5,862 bases of DNA from CAZUMH01 sp964621645 (GTDB lineage Bacteria; Zhuqueibacterota; QNDG01; JAGLOF01). The notes beneath the pieces were generated by a model. It worked only from the letters and a program-made list of their open reading frames with translations. It did no database searches and had not been told where the DNA came from. Below, piece by piece: positions 1 through 5,653 of the stretch (the stretch's first letter is position 1; every line of letters starts with the position of its first letter). The stretch covers positions 1-5,862 of the forward strand of contig CAZUMH010000143.1 in assembly GCA_964621645.1 (NCBI GenBank), in the 5' to 3' direction. A program made the position numbers and the translations under genes.

Positions 1-1
1 T

Positions 2-424
2 TCCCGGGTGGTGGCCTATTACGGCGGCGTCATGGACGAGACCGGCCTGGTGAAGAAAAAGCCGGATTTCCAGCGTATGCGCCGGGAGATGTACTCCTGT
101 TCCGTTAGGGATGGGGAAACGGAGGATACCATCCGCCGGGCCTGGAAGGAGCATAAACTCCTACTGGAACCCCACGGAGCCGTTGGCTGGGCCGGTCTGA
201 ACCGCTACCTGGAAGAAGATGCCGGAAAATTGGAAGATGGGGATCTTCTCGTCTCACTGGAGACGGCCCATCCGGCCAAGTTCCCGGAAAAGATCATCGA
301 GCTCTTGGGATTCGATCCGGAACTGCCGCCCAGCCTGCAGGGCATCGAAGAAAAGGAGGAACACTACGACAACCTGGATAATTCCTACTGGGAATTCAAG
401 GAATATCTGAAAAAGAACTATTGA
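2..424 (+). CDS. thrC: Threonine synthase, C-terminal part (5' end outside window)
   Basis: Threonine synthase is a cytoplasmic PLP-dependent (fold type II) enzyme. It converts O-phospho-L-homoserine and water to L-threonine and phosphate, the last step of threonine synthesis. The frame is open from base 2, so this is the last 140 codons of a protein usually about 430-480 residues long; the GTG at base 8 is internal, not the start. Recognisable C-terminal family segments, counted from that GTG, are the LLLEPHGAVGWAGL stretch (about residues 51-64) and the LETAHPAKFPE stretch (about 85-95). The PLP-binding lysine and the catalytic N-terminal half lie upstream of the window. The charged tail after about residue 112 is less conserved. 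The gene ends 54 bases before the phosphoglycerate-mutase-like gene on the same strand, which fits an operon. The family assignment is by recognised motifs and is fairly secure. Confidence 0.88.
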   Translation, partial: SRVVAYYGGVMDETGLVKKKPDFQRMRREMYSCSVRDGETEDTIRRAWKEHKLLLEPHGAVGWAGLNRYLEEDAGKLEDGDLLVSLETAHPAKFPEKIIELLGFDPELPPSLQGIEEKEEHYDNLDNSYWEFKEYLKKNY

Positions 425-467
425 TCAGCCCCCTATTCCCGCTGGGATGGGAGCGGAGCGCCGGGAC

Positions 468-473
468 GGAGAG
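468..473 (+). promoter_or_regulatory. Ribosome binding site of the phosphomutase-like gene
   Basis: GGAGAG lies 5 bases before the ATG at 479. It supports that start over any later in-frame methionine; the protein also opens directly with the family's metal-binding strand. Confidence 0.7.
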
Positions 474-478
474 ACACG

Positions 479-1693
479 ATGAAATATATCATTATACTGG
501 GCGACGGCATGGCCGACCGCCCCCTGGCAAGCCTGGGAGGGAAGACTCCGCTGATGGCGGCCGCCATCCCCAACATGGACCGGCTCGCGGCGCTGGGAAG
601 AAGCGGCCGTCTCATCACCGTTCCGGATGACATGCCGCCCGGCAGTGAGGTGGCCAACCTGGCCGTACTGGGGTATGACGTCCACAAGGTATACCAGGGC
701 CGCGGCGTGCTGGAGGCTGCCAGCATGGGAGTAGCGCTGGCCGAAGACGATCTGGCCATGCGCTGCAATCTCATCTGCATCGAAAAGAACAAAATAAAGA
801 ACCATTCCGCCGGCCACATTTCCTCGGAAGAGGCGGCCGAGCTCATTGAGTTTCTTCAGGATAGACTGGGATCGGACACGGTGCATTTTCACGCGGGCGT
901 CAGTTACCGCCACCTTCTGGTGCTGAAAAAGGGCGTCAACGATATCACGCTGACACCGCCCCACGATGTGCCGGGCACTCCCTTCCGGGAGGTGCTGGTC
1001 CGTTCCACCTCGGAGAAGGGGAAGAGCACGGCCCGCCTGCTCAATGACCTCATCCTGAAATCACAGGCCCTGCTGCCGGGGCACGAGGTGAACCGGCGGC
1101 GGGTCAAAGAAGGCAAGGATCCTGCCAGCTCCATCTGGCCCTGGGCCGCGGGCTATAAACCCCGCATGAAAACGCTGCAGCAGCGCTACGGCCTCACGGG
1201 GGCGGTCATCTCCGCAGTGGACCTGATCCACGGCATCGGCGTCTACGCCGGCATGGAATCCATTCACGTGCCGGGTGCCACCGGCCTCTATGATACCAAC
1301 TACGAGGGCAAAACGGCGGCCGCTCTCGAGGCCCTGAAGCGCGTCAATCTGGTCTACCTGCACATCGAGGCGTCGGATGAGGCCGGTCACGAAGGCGACA
1401 CGGATTTAAAAATCAGGACCATCGAGTATCTGGACGGCCGGGTGGTGGGGCCCATCATGGCCGCGGTGGAGAAGATGAATGAGCCCGTGGCGATTGCCCT
1501 GCTGCCGGACCATCCTACCCCCATCGAGGTGCGCACCCACGTGCGTGATCCGGTGCCGTTTGTCATCATGCGTCCTGGAATGGAGCCGGACTCCGTCACC
1601 GCCTATGACGAGGAAAGCGCCCGCCGGGGTGCTTACGGTCTGTTGCAGGGCCCCGGATTCATGGAGTGTCTGCTGGAGCGGAACGCGGGATAA
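479..1693 (+). CDS. Cofactor-independent phosphoglycerate mutase homologue, probable alternative homoserine kinase
   Basis: This 404-residue cytoplasmic protein belongs to the alkaline phosphatase superfamily, archaeal-type (ApgM) phosphoglycerate mutase family, and is full length for it. Visible metal and catalytic positions are D9 in LGDGMAD, the probable nucleophile S56 in PPGSEVANLAVLGYD, D300 and H304 in EASDEAGHEGD, D344 and H345 in LLPDHPTP, and H354 in RTHVRDPVPF. One subgroup of this family (the TIGRFAM model for a proposed homoserine kinase, recalled from memory) occurs beside aspartokinase, homoserine dehydrogenase and threonine synthase genes in genomes lacking the usual ThrB. The position 54 bases after thrC is the main reason for preferring homoserine kinase (homoserine to O-phosphohomoserine) over glycolytic mutase activity. 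Family membership is near certain; the substrate is an inference. Automated pipelines may label it phosphoglycerate mutase. Confidence 0.85.
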   Translation: MKYIIILGDGMADRPLASLGGKTPLMAAAIPNMDRLAALGRSGRLITVPDDMPPGSEVANLAVLGYDVHKVYQGRGVLEAASMGVALAEDDLAMRCNLICIEKNKIKNHSAGHISSEEAAELIEFLQDRLGSDTVHFHAGVSYRHLLVLKKGVNDITLTPPHDVPGTPFREVLVRSTSEKGKSTARLLNDLILKSQALLPGHEVNRRRVKEGKDPASSIWPWAAGYKPRMKTLQQRYGLTGAVISAVDLIHGIGVYAGMESIHVPGATGLYDTNYEGKTAAALEALKRVNLVYLHIEASDEAGHEGDTDLKIRTIEYLDGRVVGPIMAAVEKMNEPVAIALLPDHPTPIEVRTHVRDPVPFVIMRPGMEPDSVTAYDEESARRGAYGLLQGPGFMECLLERNAG

Positions 1694-1755
1694 CGGCTCA
1701 CTGAAAAATTTCCTCACTGTAAGAAAGTCTCTTGGAATGAAGAAAAAATTATGAT

Positions 1756-1783
1756 AAAAGCCCGGTTTGCGGCCGGGCCTTTT
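1756..1783. terminator. Bidirectional intrinsic terminator between convergent genes
   Basis: GCCCGG (1760-1765) pairs with CCGGGC (1773-1778) around a 7-base loop. The stem is flanked by AAAA on the left and, after one bulged C, TTTT on the right (1780-1783). Read on the plus strand it ends the thr operon 62 bases after the stop codon. Read on the minus strand the hairpin is followed by TTTT and, a few bases later, by a longer T run (from the A-rich stretch at 1742-1747), so it can also end the opposing gene. The T tract is short on the plus side, so efficiency there is uncertain. Confidence 0.7.
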
Positions 1784-1858
1784 CAATCTTTGGGGAAAAA
1801 AGAATATTTTTCGGTCCAATGCAGGACGTAAATCATCCGCTCCCCCTTCTAAAACGCG

Positions 1859-2149
1859 CTATTTCAGCAGAATCATCCTCTTTACGCCTGAAAGGGTTCC
1901 GGCCTTTGTCTTTGCCTCGATGCGGTAGAAATACATCCCCGAAGCGACCCGCTCTCCGGCTTGATTGCGGCCGTCCCATTGAATGGTGTGTGTACCCGCC
2001 GCGGACATTCCCAAGATAGATCTTTTTAATTCCTTACCGGTTACATCATAGATGGAAAGGATCACCGATTCCGATTCGGGGACGGCATATTCTATGGTCG
2101 TCACCGGATTAAAGGGATTGGGGTAGTTCTGATCCAGACTGAATGCTGC
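1859..2149 (-). other. C-terminal sorting/FlgD-like domain of the secreted repeat protein
   Basis: This part encodes roughly residues 407-502, a compact beta-sandwich module found at the C terminus of many exported proteins in FCB-group bacteria. In organisms with a type IX secretion system such domains direct export across the outer membrane. In some related phyla the same module occurs without a proven system, so the export route here is inferred. Confidence 0.75.
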
Positions 2150-3367
2150 GGGGATTCCTGATCCTTGTCCGTCGCTGACTTCGTTAGAGGCCTCGGAAAG
2201 GAGGACTCCGTAGACATCACCATCGGAAAATTGAACATCACCTTCCGGCGAAATGTTTATCTTCACCAAATTAACACCGGTAAGGAAATCGGTCCCGTCA
2301 AAAAGCTGCACACCCCCAATCGGGACTTTTCCTCCCACCGGGGAAAAAATAATAAATGTATCCCCGGATGGCTGGCCAGTAGTATCGAAATATCTTCCTA
2401 TAAGATAGACTTCATTATTCATGACATTGACGAAGTGGTGGTAGGTCACCAGATAGTGCTCTCCGTCGAAGGCTAAAAAACCGAACAGGTTGTTTCCATT
2501 CTCGGCAATGGGGATCCGTTCCTGCACGTCTCCTGAAGGGGAGACAAATCTTCCGTAAAGATGCCAGATGTCGTTATTTGCATCCACTTCATCTTCGAAA
2601 CAAACCAGATATCGTGTGCCGTCAAATGCCACATCTACCGGATTATCGCTCTTATACTGACTGTCATCGATGCTGAAATTGTTCCCGACCAAGGTCCCGC
2701 TGCTGCTGATAAATTGACCGTATATCATGTACGAATAATCACCGGTCCCGCGCCAGACTGCCAGATAGTTCGACCCGTCGAAATCCAGGCTTCCATCCAG
2801 ATTCCCCTCTGACTGACTGATTTGGATGGGATTTCCGACGCTTCCGCCCGGACTGATGAACCTGCCATAAATAAATTGTCTGTGATTCGGGGAGGACAGG
2901 GTGTCTTCGTAGATGACAGCATAGGAGCCGCCGGCGAATATGAGCGAGTTATTGCCGATCCAGCCGTAGGGCGAGATGACAAAAGCATCTCCCGCGGCTG
3001 TCCCTGTCGGTGCGATGAACCGGCCCCAGAGTTTGTCGTTTAAATCATTCCAGCAGAGCAGATAATTTGTTCCGTCGAAAGCCGCTAGGGCGCCTCGCCG
3101 GGCTTCGGTGCCGAGAGAGACTCGCTGACCCACCAAGCTGCCGGATTTTGACACAAACTGGAAGTTAAGATCATTAGCGCCTGAATCATCTCCGACCAGA
3201 GGAACCAGATAATTTTCACCGTCGAAGGCCATGGAACTCATAAAAGTGCTATCGCTTCCGATTGCAATAGGGAATTGAGTGATCGTCTGGGCACCGGCAG
3301 TATTGAGTGTTAATAGAAAGGTAAAAAGGACATATAGGACTACGGATTGGATTTTTAACATCTTCAT
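1859..3367 (-). CDS. Secreted FDGxxYL-repeat (probable seven-bladed beta-propeller) protein with FlgD-like/T9SS C-terminal domain
   Basis: This 502-residue exported protein has a signal peptide at about residues 1-26 (basic MKMLK start, hydrophobic core 9-21, probable cleavage after TAGA, before Q27). Seven repeats follow, marked by FDGENYLV (48-55), FDGTNYLL (97-104), a degenerate FAGGSYAV (144-151), FDGSNYLA (196-203), FDGTRYLV (248-255), FDGEHYLV (300-307) and FDGTDFLT (357-364). Most are followed by a YGRF-like strand and an SPSG-type turn, as in beta-propeller blades. After a short linker, residues about 407-502 form a FlgD-like Ig or type IX secretion sorting domain: SLDQNYPNPFNP, then IYDVTGKE, WDGRNQAGERVASGMYFYRI and the final MILLK. 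The product is probably placed on the cell surface or released. The ligand or enzymatic role is unknown; no catalytic motif was seen. The start at 3367 is chosen for its signal peptide and ribosome binding site; M3 is an in-frame alternative. Confidence 0.87.
   Translation of the reverse strand: MKMLKIQSVVLYVLFTFLLTLNTAGAQTITQFPIAIGSDSTFMSSMAFDGENYLVPLVGDDSGANDLNFQFVSKSGSLVGQRVSLGTEARRGALAAFDGTNYLLCWNDLNDKLWGRFIAPTGTAAGDAFVISPYGWIGNNSLIFAGGSYAVIYEDTLSSPNHRQFIYGRFISPGGSVGNPIQISQSEGNLDGSLDFDGSNYLAVWRGTGDYSYMIYGQFISSSGTLVGNNFSIDDSQYKSDNPVDVAFDGTRYLVCFEDEVDANNDIWHLYGRFVSPSGDVQERIPIAENGNNLFGFLAFDGEHYLVTYHHFVNVMNNEVYLIGRYFDTTGQPSGDTFIIFSPVGGKVPIGGVQLFDGTDFLTGVNLVKINISPEGDVQFSDGDVYGVLLSEASNEVSDGQGSGIPAAFSLDQNYPNPFNPVTTIEYAVPESESVILSIYDVTGKELKRSILGMSAAGTHTIQWDGRNQAGERVASGMYFYRIEAKTKAGTLSGVKRMILLK
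2276..3226 (-). repeat. Seven tandem FDGxxYL protein repeats
   Basis: The coding region for residues 48-364 contains seven copies of a unit with spacings of 49, 47, 52, 52, 52 and 57 residues between the FDG motifs. Copy 3 is degenerate (FAGGSYAV), and copy 7 carries FLT in place of YLV. The repetition is visible in protein, while the DNA has diverged, which suggests an old duplication rather than recent expansion. Confidence 0.8.
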
Positions 3368-3373
3368 GGCGGT

Positions 3374-3381
3374 TCTCTCCT
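3374..3381 (-). promoter_or_regulatory. Ribosome binding site of the secreted repeat protein
   Basis: Read on the minus strand this is AGGAGAGA, 6 bases before the ATG at 3367. It favours M1 over M3 as the start. Confidence 0.7.
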
Positions 3382-3492
3382 GCCGTTTTCTTTATTCTTT
3401 TTTTCAATTATTACTGTGCTGGTATTCAGGGACCCGGCTGTCCCGCATGCCTTTTCCGGTCCCCACCTTGTTATAAATATTCCCGTTAATGT

Positions 3493-3504
3493 AATACGCG
3501 TATT
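3493..3504. promoter_or_regulatory. Perfect 12-bp palindrome, possible operator
   Basis: AATACGCGTATT equals its own reverse complement. It lies 126 bases upstream of the minus-strand start codon at 3367, in the divergent region. It could be a dimeric regulator site, but only one copy is seen and no regulator gene is present in the window. Confidence 0.3.
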
Positions 3505-3818
3505 CCTGAGCAAGGATTAAACATTACCTATCTTCAAATAGTTCCTAAAACACATAGTTATTCCGATACTCGTTGAGAATAAATATTATCTTGACATTCC
3601 AGAGCAATTTCACTACTCTAGACCTGTATCCCCCGATCATTCCTATTAGAATCGCGCCTTTTAAAATGAACCTGAGCGACACCTTTTTATATGATAATAA
3701 GGATTGTTCATTTTATTTGTACTGGCCGACAGAATTATTAAACGAACCTCTGGGTTCTCCGGGATCTGGCTGCAGAAAAAGAAAGGAAATGTACTCCCCC
3801 TTCTGTGAGATGATTTAC

Positions 3819-3837
3819 TACCAGCGAGACACTGGTA
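3819..3837 (+). other. Inverted repeat (hairpin) in the cupin gene leader
   Basis: TACCAG (3819-3824) and CTGGTA (3832-3837) form a perfect 6-bp stem with a 7-base loop. Flanking TTA and TAA (3815-3817 and 3840-3842) could extend it across a small internal loop. It sits 34 bases before the cupin ATG, so it could be an operator or an mRNA leader structure. There is no T run after it, so it does not look like a terminator. Confidence 0.35.
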
Positions 3838-3871
3838 TGTAATAAACCACAACCATACTTCGGTGAGACTG

Positions 3872-4237
3872 ATGAATTATCAACCAATCAATCTTAATGA
3901 AAAATTATCAAAATTTTCGGACCATTGGGCCCCTAAAATCATCGCTCAGATGAACAATTACCACGTTAAACTCGTAAAATTCAAAGGTGAATTTGTCTGG
4001 CACAGACATGATGATACAGACGAAATCTTCTTCGTTCTCGACGGTACCATGTCGATTTACTTCCGGGACGGTTCATTGGAGTTAAAAGCAGGGGAAATGT
4101 ACGTTGTCTCAAGGGGGATGGAACATAAGCCCTTTGCTGAGAAGGAATGCAAGATCCTGCTTATAGAACCGGCCGGCACCCGTAACACCGGCGGAACCGA
4201 AAGCGACATGACGGCTGAAGACAATGTATGGATTTAA
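3872..4237 (+). CDS. Small single-domain cupin protein
   Basis: This 121-residue protein is one conserved beta-barrel cupin domain with almost no extra sequence. Motif 1 is GEFVWHRHDDTDEIFFVLDG (39-58), with metal-ligand candidates H44, H46 and E51. Motif 2 is GEMYVVSRGMEHKPFA (74-89), with H85 as the fourth ligand and S80 where many cupins have proline. The complete ligand set suggests a metal-binding, probably cytoplasmic protein; no signal peptide is visible. Small cupins of this type (MNYQPINL start, ENVWI-like end) are widespread, mostly with unknown substrate, and are annotated only as cupin domain-containing proteins. I start it at ATG 3872, with GGTGAG at 3862-3867 as ribosome binding site. 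The in-frame GTG at 3863 overlaps that site and would add only three residues. A 39-residue membrane protein gene follows after 74 bases. Confidence 0.85.
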   Translation: MNYQPINLNEKLSKFSDHWAPKIIAQMNNYHVKLVKFKGEFVWHRHDDTDEIFFVLDGTMSIYFRDGSLELKAGEMYVVSRGMEHKPFAEKECKILLIEPAGTRNTGGTESDMTAEDNVWI

Positions 4238-4300
4238 TCATTGAAGAACCTGTGTGGCCACGGTAAGGTCAAACAGTATGATATAAACAAAACAACTGAC

Positions 4301-4306
4301 AGGAGG
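4301..4306 (+). promoter_or_regulatory. Strong ribosome binding site of the 39-residue membrane protein
   Basis: AGGAGG is the ideal Shine-Dalgarno core, 5 bases before the ATG at 4312. It is one of the best sites in the window and is the main argument that this very short frame is a real gene. Confidence 0.75.
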
Positions 4307-4311
4307 ACGTG

Positions 4312-4431
4312 ATGGAAAATGCGATGATGGCAACTCGGCTGTTATTCAATTTACTGGCTGGTTTAGGATTATTTTTCTTGGGCATCGGTGTACTTTGGTT
4401 CGTATCTCTATATAAGGAGAAGAAAAAATAA
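4312..4431 (+). CDS. 39-residue single-pass membrane protein, function unknown
   Basis: This very small gene has a complete ATG-to-TAA frame and an ideal ribosome binding site. The product begins MENAMMATR, continues with one hydrophobic helix at about residues 10-33, and ends in the basic tail YKEKKK. The lysine-rich end suggests an N-out, C-in orientation in the inner membrane. Within the helix, GLG (17-19) and GIG (24-26) repeat at a seven-residue spacing, which could give a smooth helix face for packing against a partner. It resembles in general form the tiny accessory subunits of membrane complexes and sodium-coupled transporters, but I do not recognise a specific family and no transporter is encoded in the window. 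It lies 74 bases after the cupin gene and 141 before the protease gene on the same strand. A chance frame cannot be fully excluded. Confidence 0.68.
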   Translation: MENAMMATRLLFNLLAGLGLFFLGIGVLWFVSLYKEKKK

Positions 4432-4445
4432 TCAGATTAGTTTGA

Positions 4446-4451
4446 TATAAT
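4446..4451 (+). promoter_or_regulatory. Possible -10 hexamer upstream of the protease gene
   Basis: A perfect TATAAT lies about 120 bases before the protease start, in an AT-rich spacer. No acceptable -35 hexamer is present at 16-18 bases, where an A-rich coding end is found instead. The promoter is therefore only a candidate. Confidence 0.25.
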
Positions 4452-4563
4452 TTTTGGTAATTAATAAGGCCGGCTGATTCGCCCGGGACTCGGCTCCGGT
4501 GCGGCAAAAAATGTATTTCCCAGTCTTGTCGTCCTCATGTAATTACAGAGAAAGAATGTTACC

Positions 4564-4568
4564 GGAGG
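4564..4568 (+). promoter_or_regulatory. Ribosome binding site of the protease-like lipoprotein
   Basis: GGAGG ends 4 bases before the ATG at 4573 and fixes that start; the hydrophobic signal sequence begins immediately after. Confidence 0.7.
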
Positions 4569-4572
4569 CGCC

Positions 4573-5484
4573 ATGAAAAACATGATAGTCATCTTTGCCC
4601 TGCTTGGGATTTGCCTTTCCTGTGGAGTGGAACCGAAGAAAGAAGTCGTCCCCCTGCAGGAAGCCGGAGACAAAACACATGTCACCGTAACAGTGAACGG
4701 GATGAAAATTCCGCATATACTGCTCGATACCGGTTTCGCGTTTGACGGTCTTATTATCTATAATCCTGACTACGCCGATTCATTGGACCTGACAGACGCG
4801 ATGCGGGTGATCCTCCCGGGAGCCGGCGGCGGCGAACCTTCTCCCGCATTAATGGTTGATTCCACCTCCTTTGAACTGGGTGGTATTACGATGAGGAACC
4901 AGCGAATAATTTTCCTTCAGAGCGACATCTACAAAGGCTTCCCGTCAAATGGCATCATCGGGTATTCGATTTTCGGCCATTACCAGACCGAGTTTGATTA
5001 TGATAGGAACATCATGACACTCCATCATGCTGACTCGCTGGATATCGATAAAAGCTGGAGTGAAATTCCTTTATACTTCAAAGGAAACAGTGTCCCCTGG
5101 CTGGACGTTAACGTAGTAATAGATAAGGAACCGCCCGTTACCATGGCCGTGTACATCGATTATGCCGCCGGAGATCCCGTTCTTCTGCTGGAAAAACCGG
5201 GGATGAAATTTCAGCTTCCGGAAAAGACGAATGATGTGTTCATCGGCAGGGGACTAAGCGGGGATATTTACGGGAAAACCGGATTTATCAGCAAATTGAT
5301 TATCGGTCCCTATGAACTGAATACCGTAAAGGCCTCATTTGCCGATGAAGGGATCCGCTCCAAACAACAGGACGCGGACGGTATTCTGGGGGTCGGCTCT
5401 TTGAGACGGTTCAATTTGATTTTTAATTATACAAACAGAAAACTCTATCTGAAACCTAATAAACATTTTTATGATCCCTTTTAG
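4573..5484 (+). CDS. Probable lipoprotein with two retropepsin-like aspartic protease units, the second degenerate
   Basis: This 303-residue exported protein begins with a lipoprotein-like signal (MKNMIVIFALLGICLSCG). The likely lipidated residue is C17, although C at the -3 position is unusual and C14 is an alternative. Unit 1 runs from about 35 to 152. It has the aspartic protease motif LLDTGFAFDG with D52-T53-G54 and closes with NGIIGYSIFGHYQTEFDYDRNIMTL, the typical end of retropepsin-like folds. Unit 2 runs from about 175 to 296. It has the corresponding strand VYIDYAAGDPVLL, where DTG is replaced by D196-Y-A, and closes with DGILGVGSLRRFNLIFNYTNRKLYL. The protein should sit on the periplasmic or outer face, anchored by lipid. 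With one complete DTG motif, activity might need dimerisation, D196 might still serve, or the protein may be a non-catalytic binder. The substrate is unknown. Family assignment is by motif and is fairly good. Confidence 0.8.
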   Translation: MKNMIVIFALLGICLSCGVEPKKEVVPLQEAGDKTHVTVTVNGMKIPHILLDTGFAFDGLIIYNPDYADSLDLTDAMRVILPGAGGGEPSPALMVDSTSFELGGITMRNQRIIFLQSDIYKGFPSNGIIGYSIFGHYQTEFDYDRNIMTLHHADSLDIDKSWSEIPLYFKGNSVPWLDVNVVIDKEPPVTMAVYIDYAAGDPVLLLEKPGMKFQLPEKTNDVFIGRGLSGDIYGKTGFISKLIIGPYELNTVKASFADEGIRSKQQDADGILGVGSLRRFNLIFNYTNRKLYLKPNKHFYDPF

Positions 5485-5499
5485 GAGATGGTCTAATTG

Positions 5500-5543
5500 A
5501 TCGTTTTCGCCCGGAATTACAGACGGGCCGAGGGAAAAACGAT
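5500..5543 (+). other. Long imperfect hairpin after the protease gene
   Basis: ATCGTTTT (5500-5507) pairs with AAAACGAT (5536-5543), and inside it GCCCG (5509-5513) pairs with CGGGC (5524-5528) around a 10-base loop, with an unpaired stretch at 5529-5535. It starts 16 bases after the protease stop codon, so it may protect or end the transcript. No T run follows the 3' arm, so it is not a standard intrinsic terminator. Confidence 0.45.
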
Positions 5544-5640
5544 GTCGCACCGTATCGCCGGTTATAAAAAGTAAAACGTATAACCAATTTCTGTTTGTTT
5601 TAACATTATAGCGGATTGAAGAGAAAAGTAAAAAAAATCT

Positions 5641-5646
5641 GGGGAG
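5641..5646 (+). promoter_or_regulatory. Ribosome binding site of the last (partial) gene
   Basis: GGGGAG lies 7 bases before the ATG at 5654, which marks that codon as the start of the exported protein truncated by the window. Confidence 0.6.
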
Positions 5647-5653
5647 TCGGATT

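Larger units (their letters stand above)
3368..3871. other. Divergent intergenic region of about 500 bases without a convincing gene
   Basis: This is the 5' region of both the minus-strand secreted protein and the plus-strand cupin, so both promoters should lie here. It is AT-rich. It holds a GGGAC/GTCCC hairpin with a 6-base loop (3429-3444), a perfect 12-bp palindrome (3493-3504), a TTGACA hexamer (3591-3596) without a good -10 partner, a TATGAT hexamer (3690-3695) without a good -35 partner, and an inverted repeat just before the cupin gene (3819-3837). A plus-strand reading frame at 3573-3842 has no ribosome binding site and no protein-like pattern and is not called. No tRNA, riboswitch or mobile element was recognised. 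Confidence 0.6.

Noticed and set aside
425..964. Minus-strand frame of 179 codons opposite the phosphomutase-like gene
   Set aside because: It lies wholly over a well-supported gene of GC-rich composition, which commonly gives long antisense frames; the product has no recognisable family pattern.
2165..2812. Plus-strand frames opposite the repeat protein
   Set aside because: They are antisense to a repeat-containing gene with clear protein motifs, and none has a convincing ribosome binding site.
3591..3619. TTGACA followed at 17 bases by TACTCT as a promoter for the cupin gene
   Set aside because: The -35 match is perfect, but the -10 matches the consensus at only three of six positions, and it lies about 250 bases from the gene.
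3573..3842. Plus-strand frame of 89 codons in the divergent intergenic region
   Set aside because: It has no ribosome binding site, an odd residue composition with no domain-like or signal pattern, and overlaps probable promoter and hairpin sequence.
3863..3871. GTG at 3863 as the cupin start
   Set aside because: It overlaps the GGTGAG ribosome binding site that serves the ATG at 3872, and it adds only three residues outside the cupin pattern.
4252..4262. GTGGCCAC palindrome between the cupin and small membrane genes
   Set aside because: Eight self-complementary bases are expected by chance at this scale, and nothing else supports a site.
4466..4506. GC-rich island before the protease gene as a terminator of the small membrane gene
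   Set aside because: Only short 4-bp pairings with a large loop are possible, and A residues rather than T residues follow.
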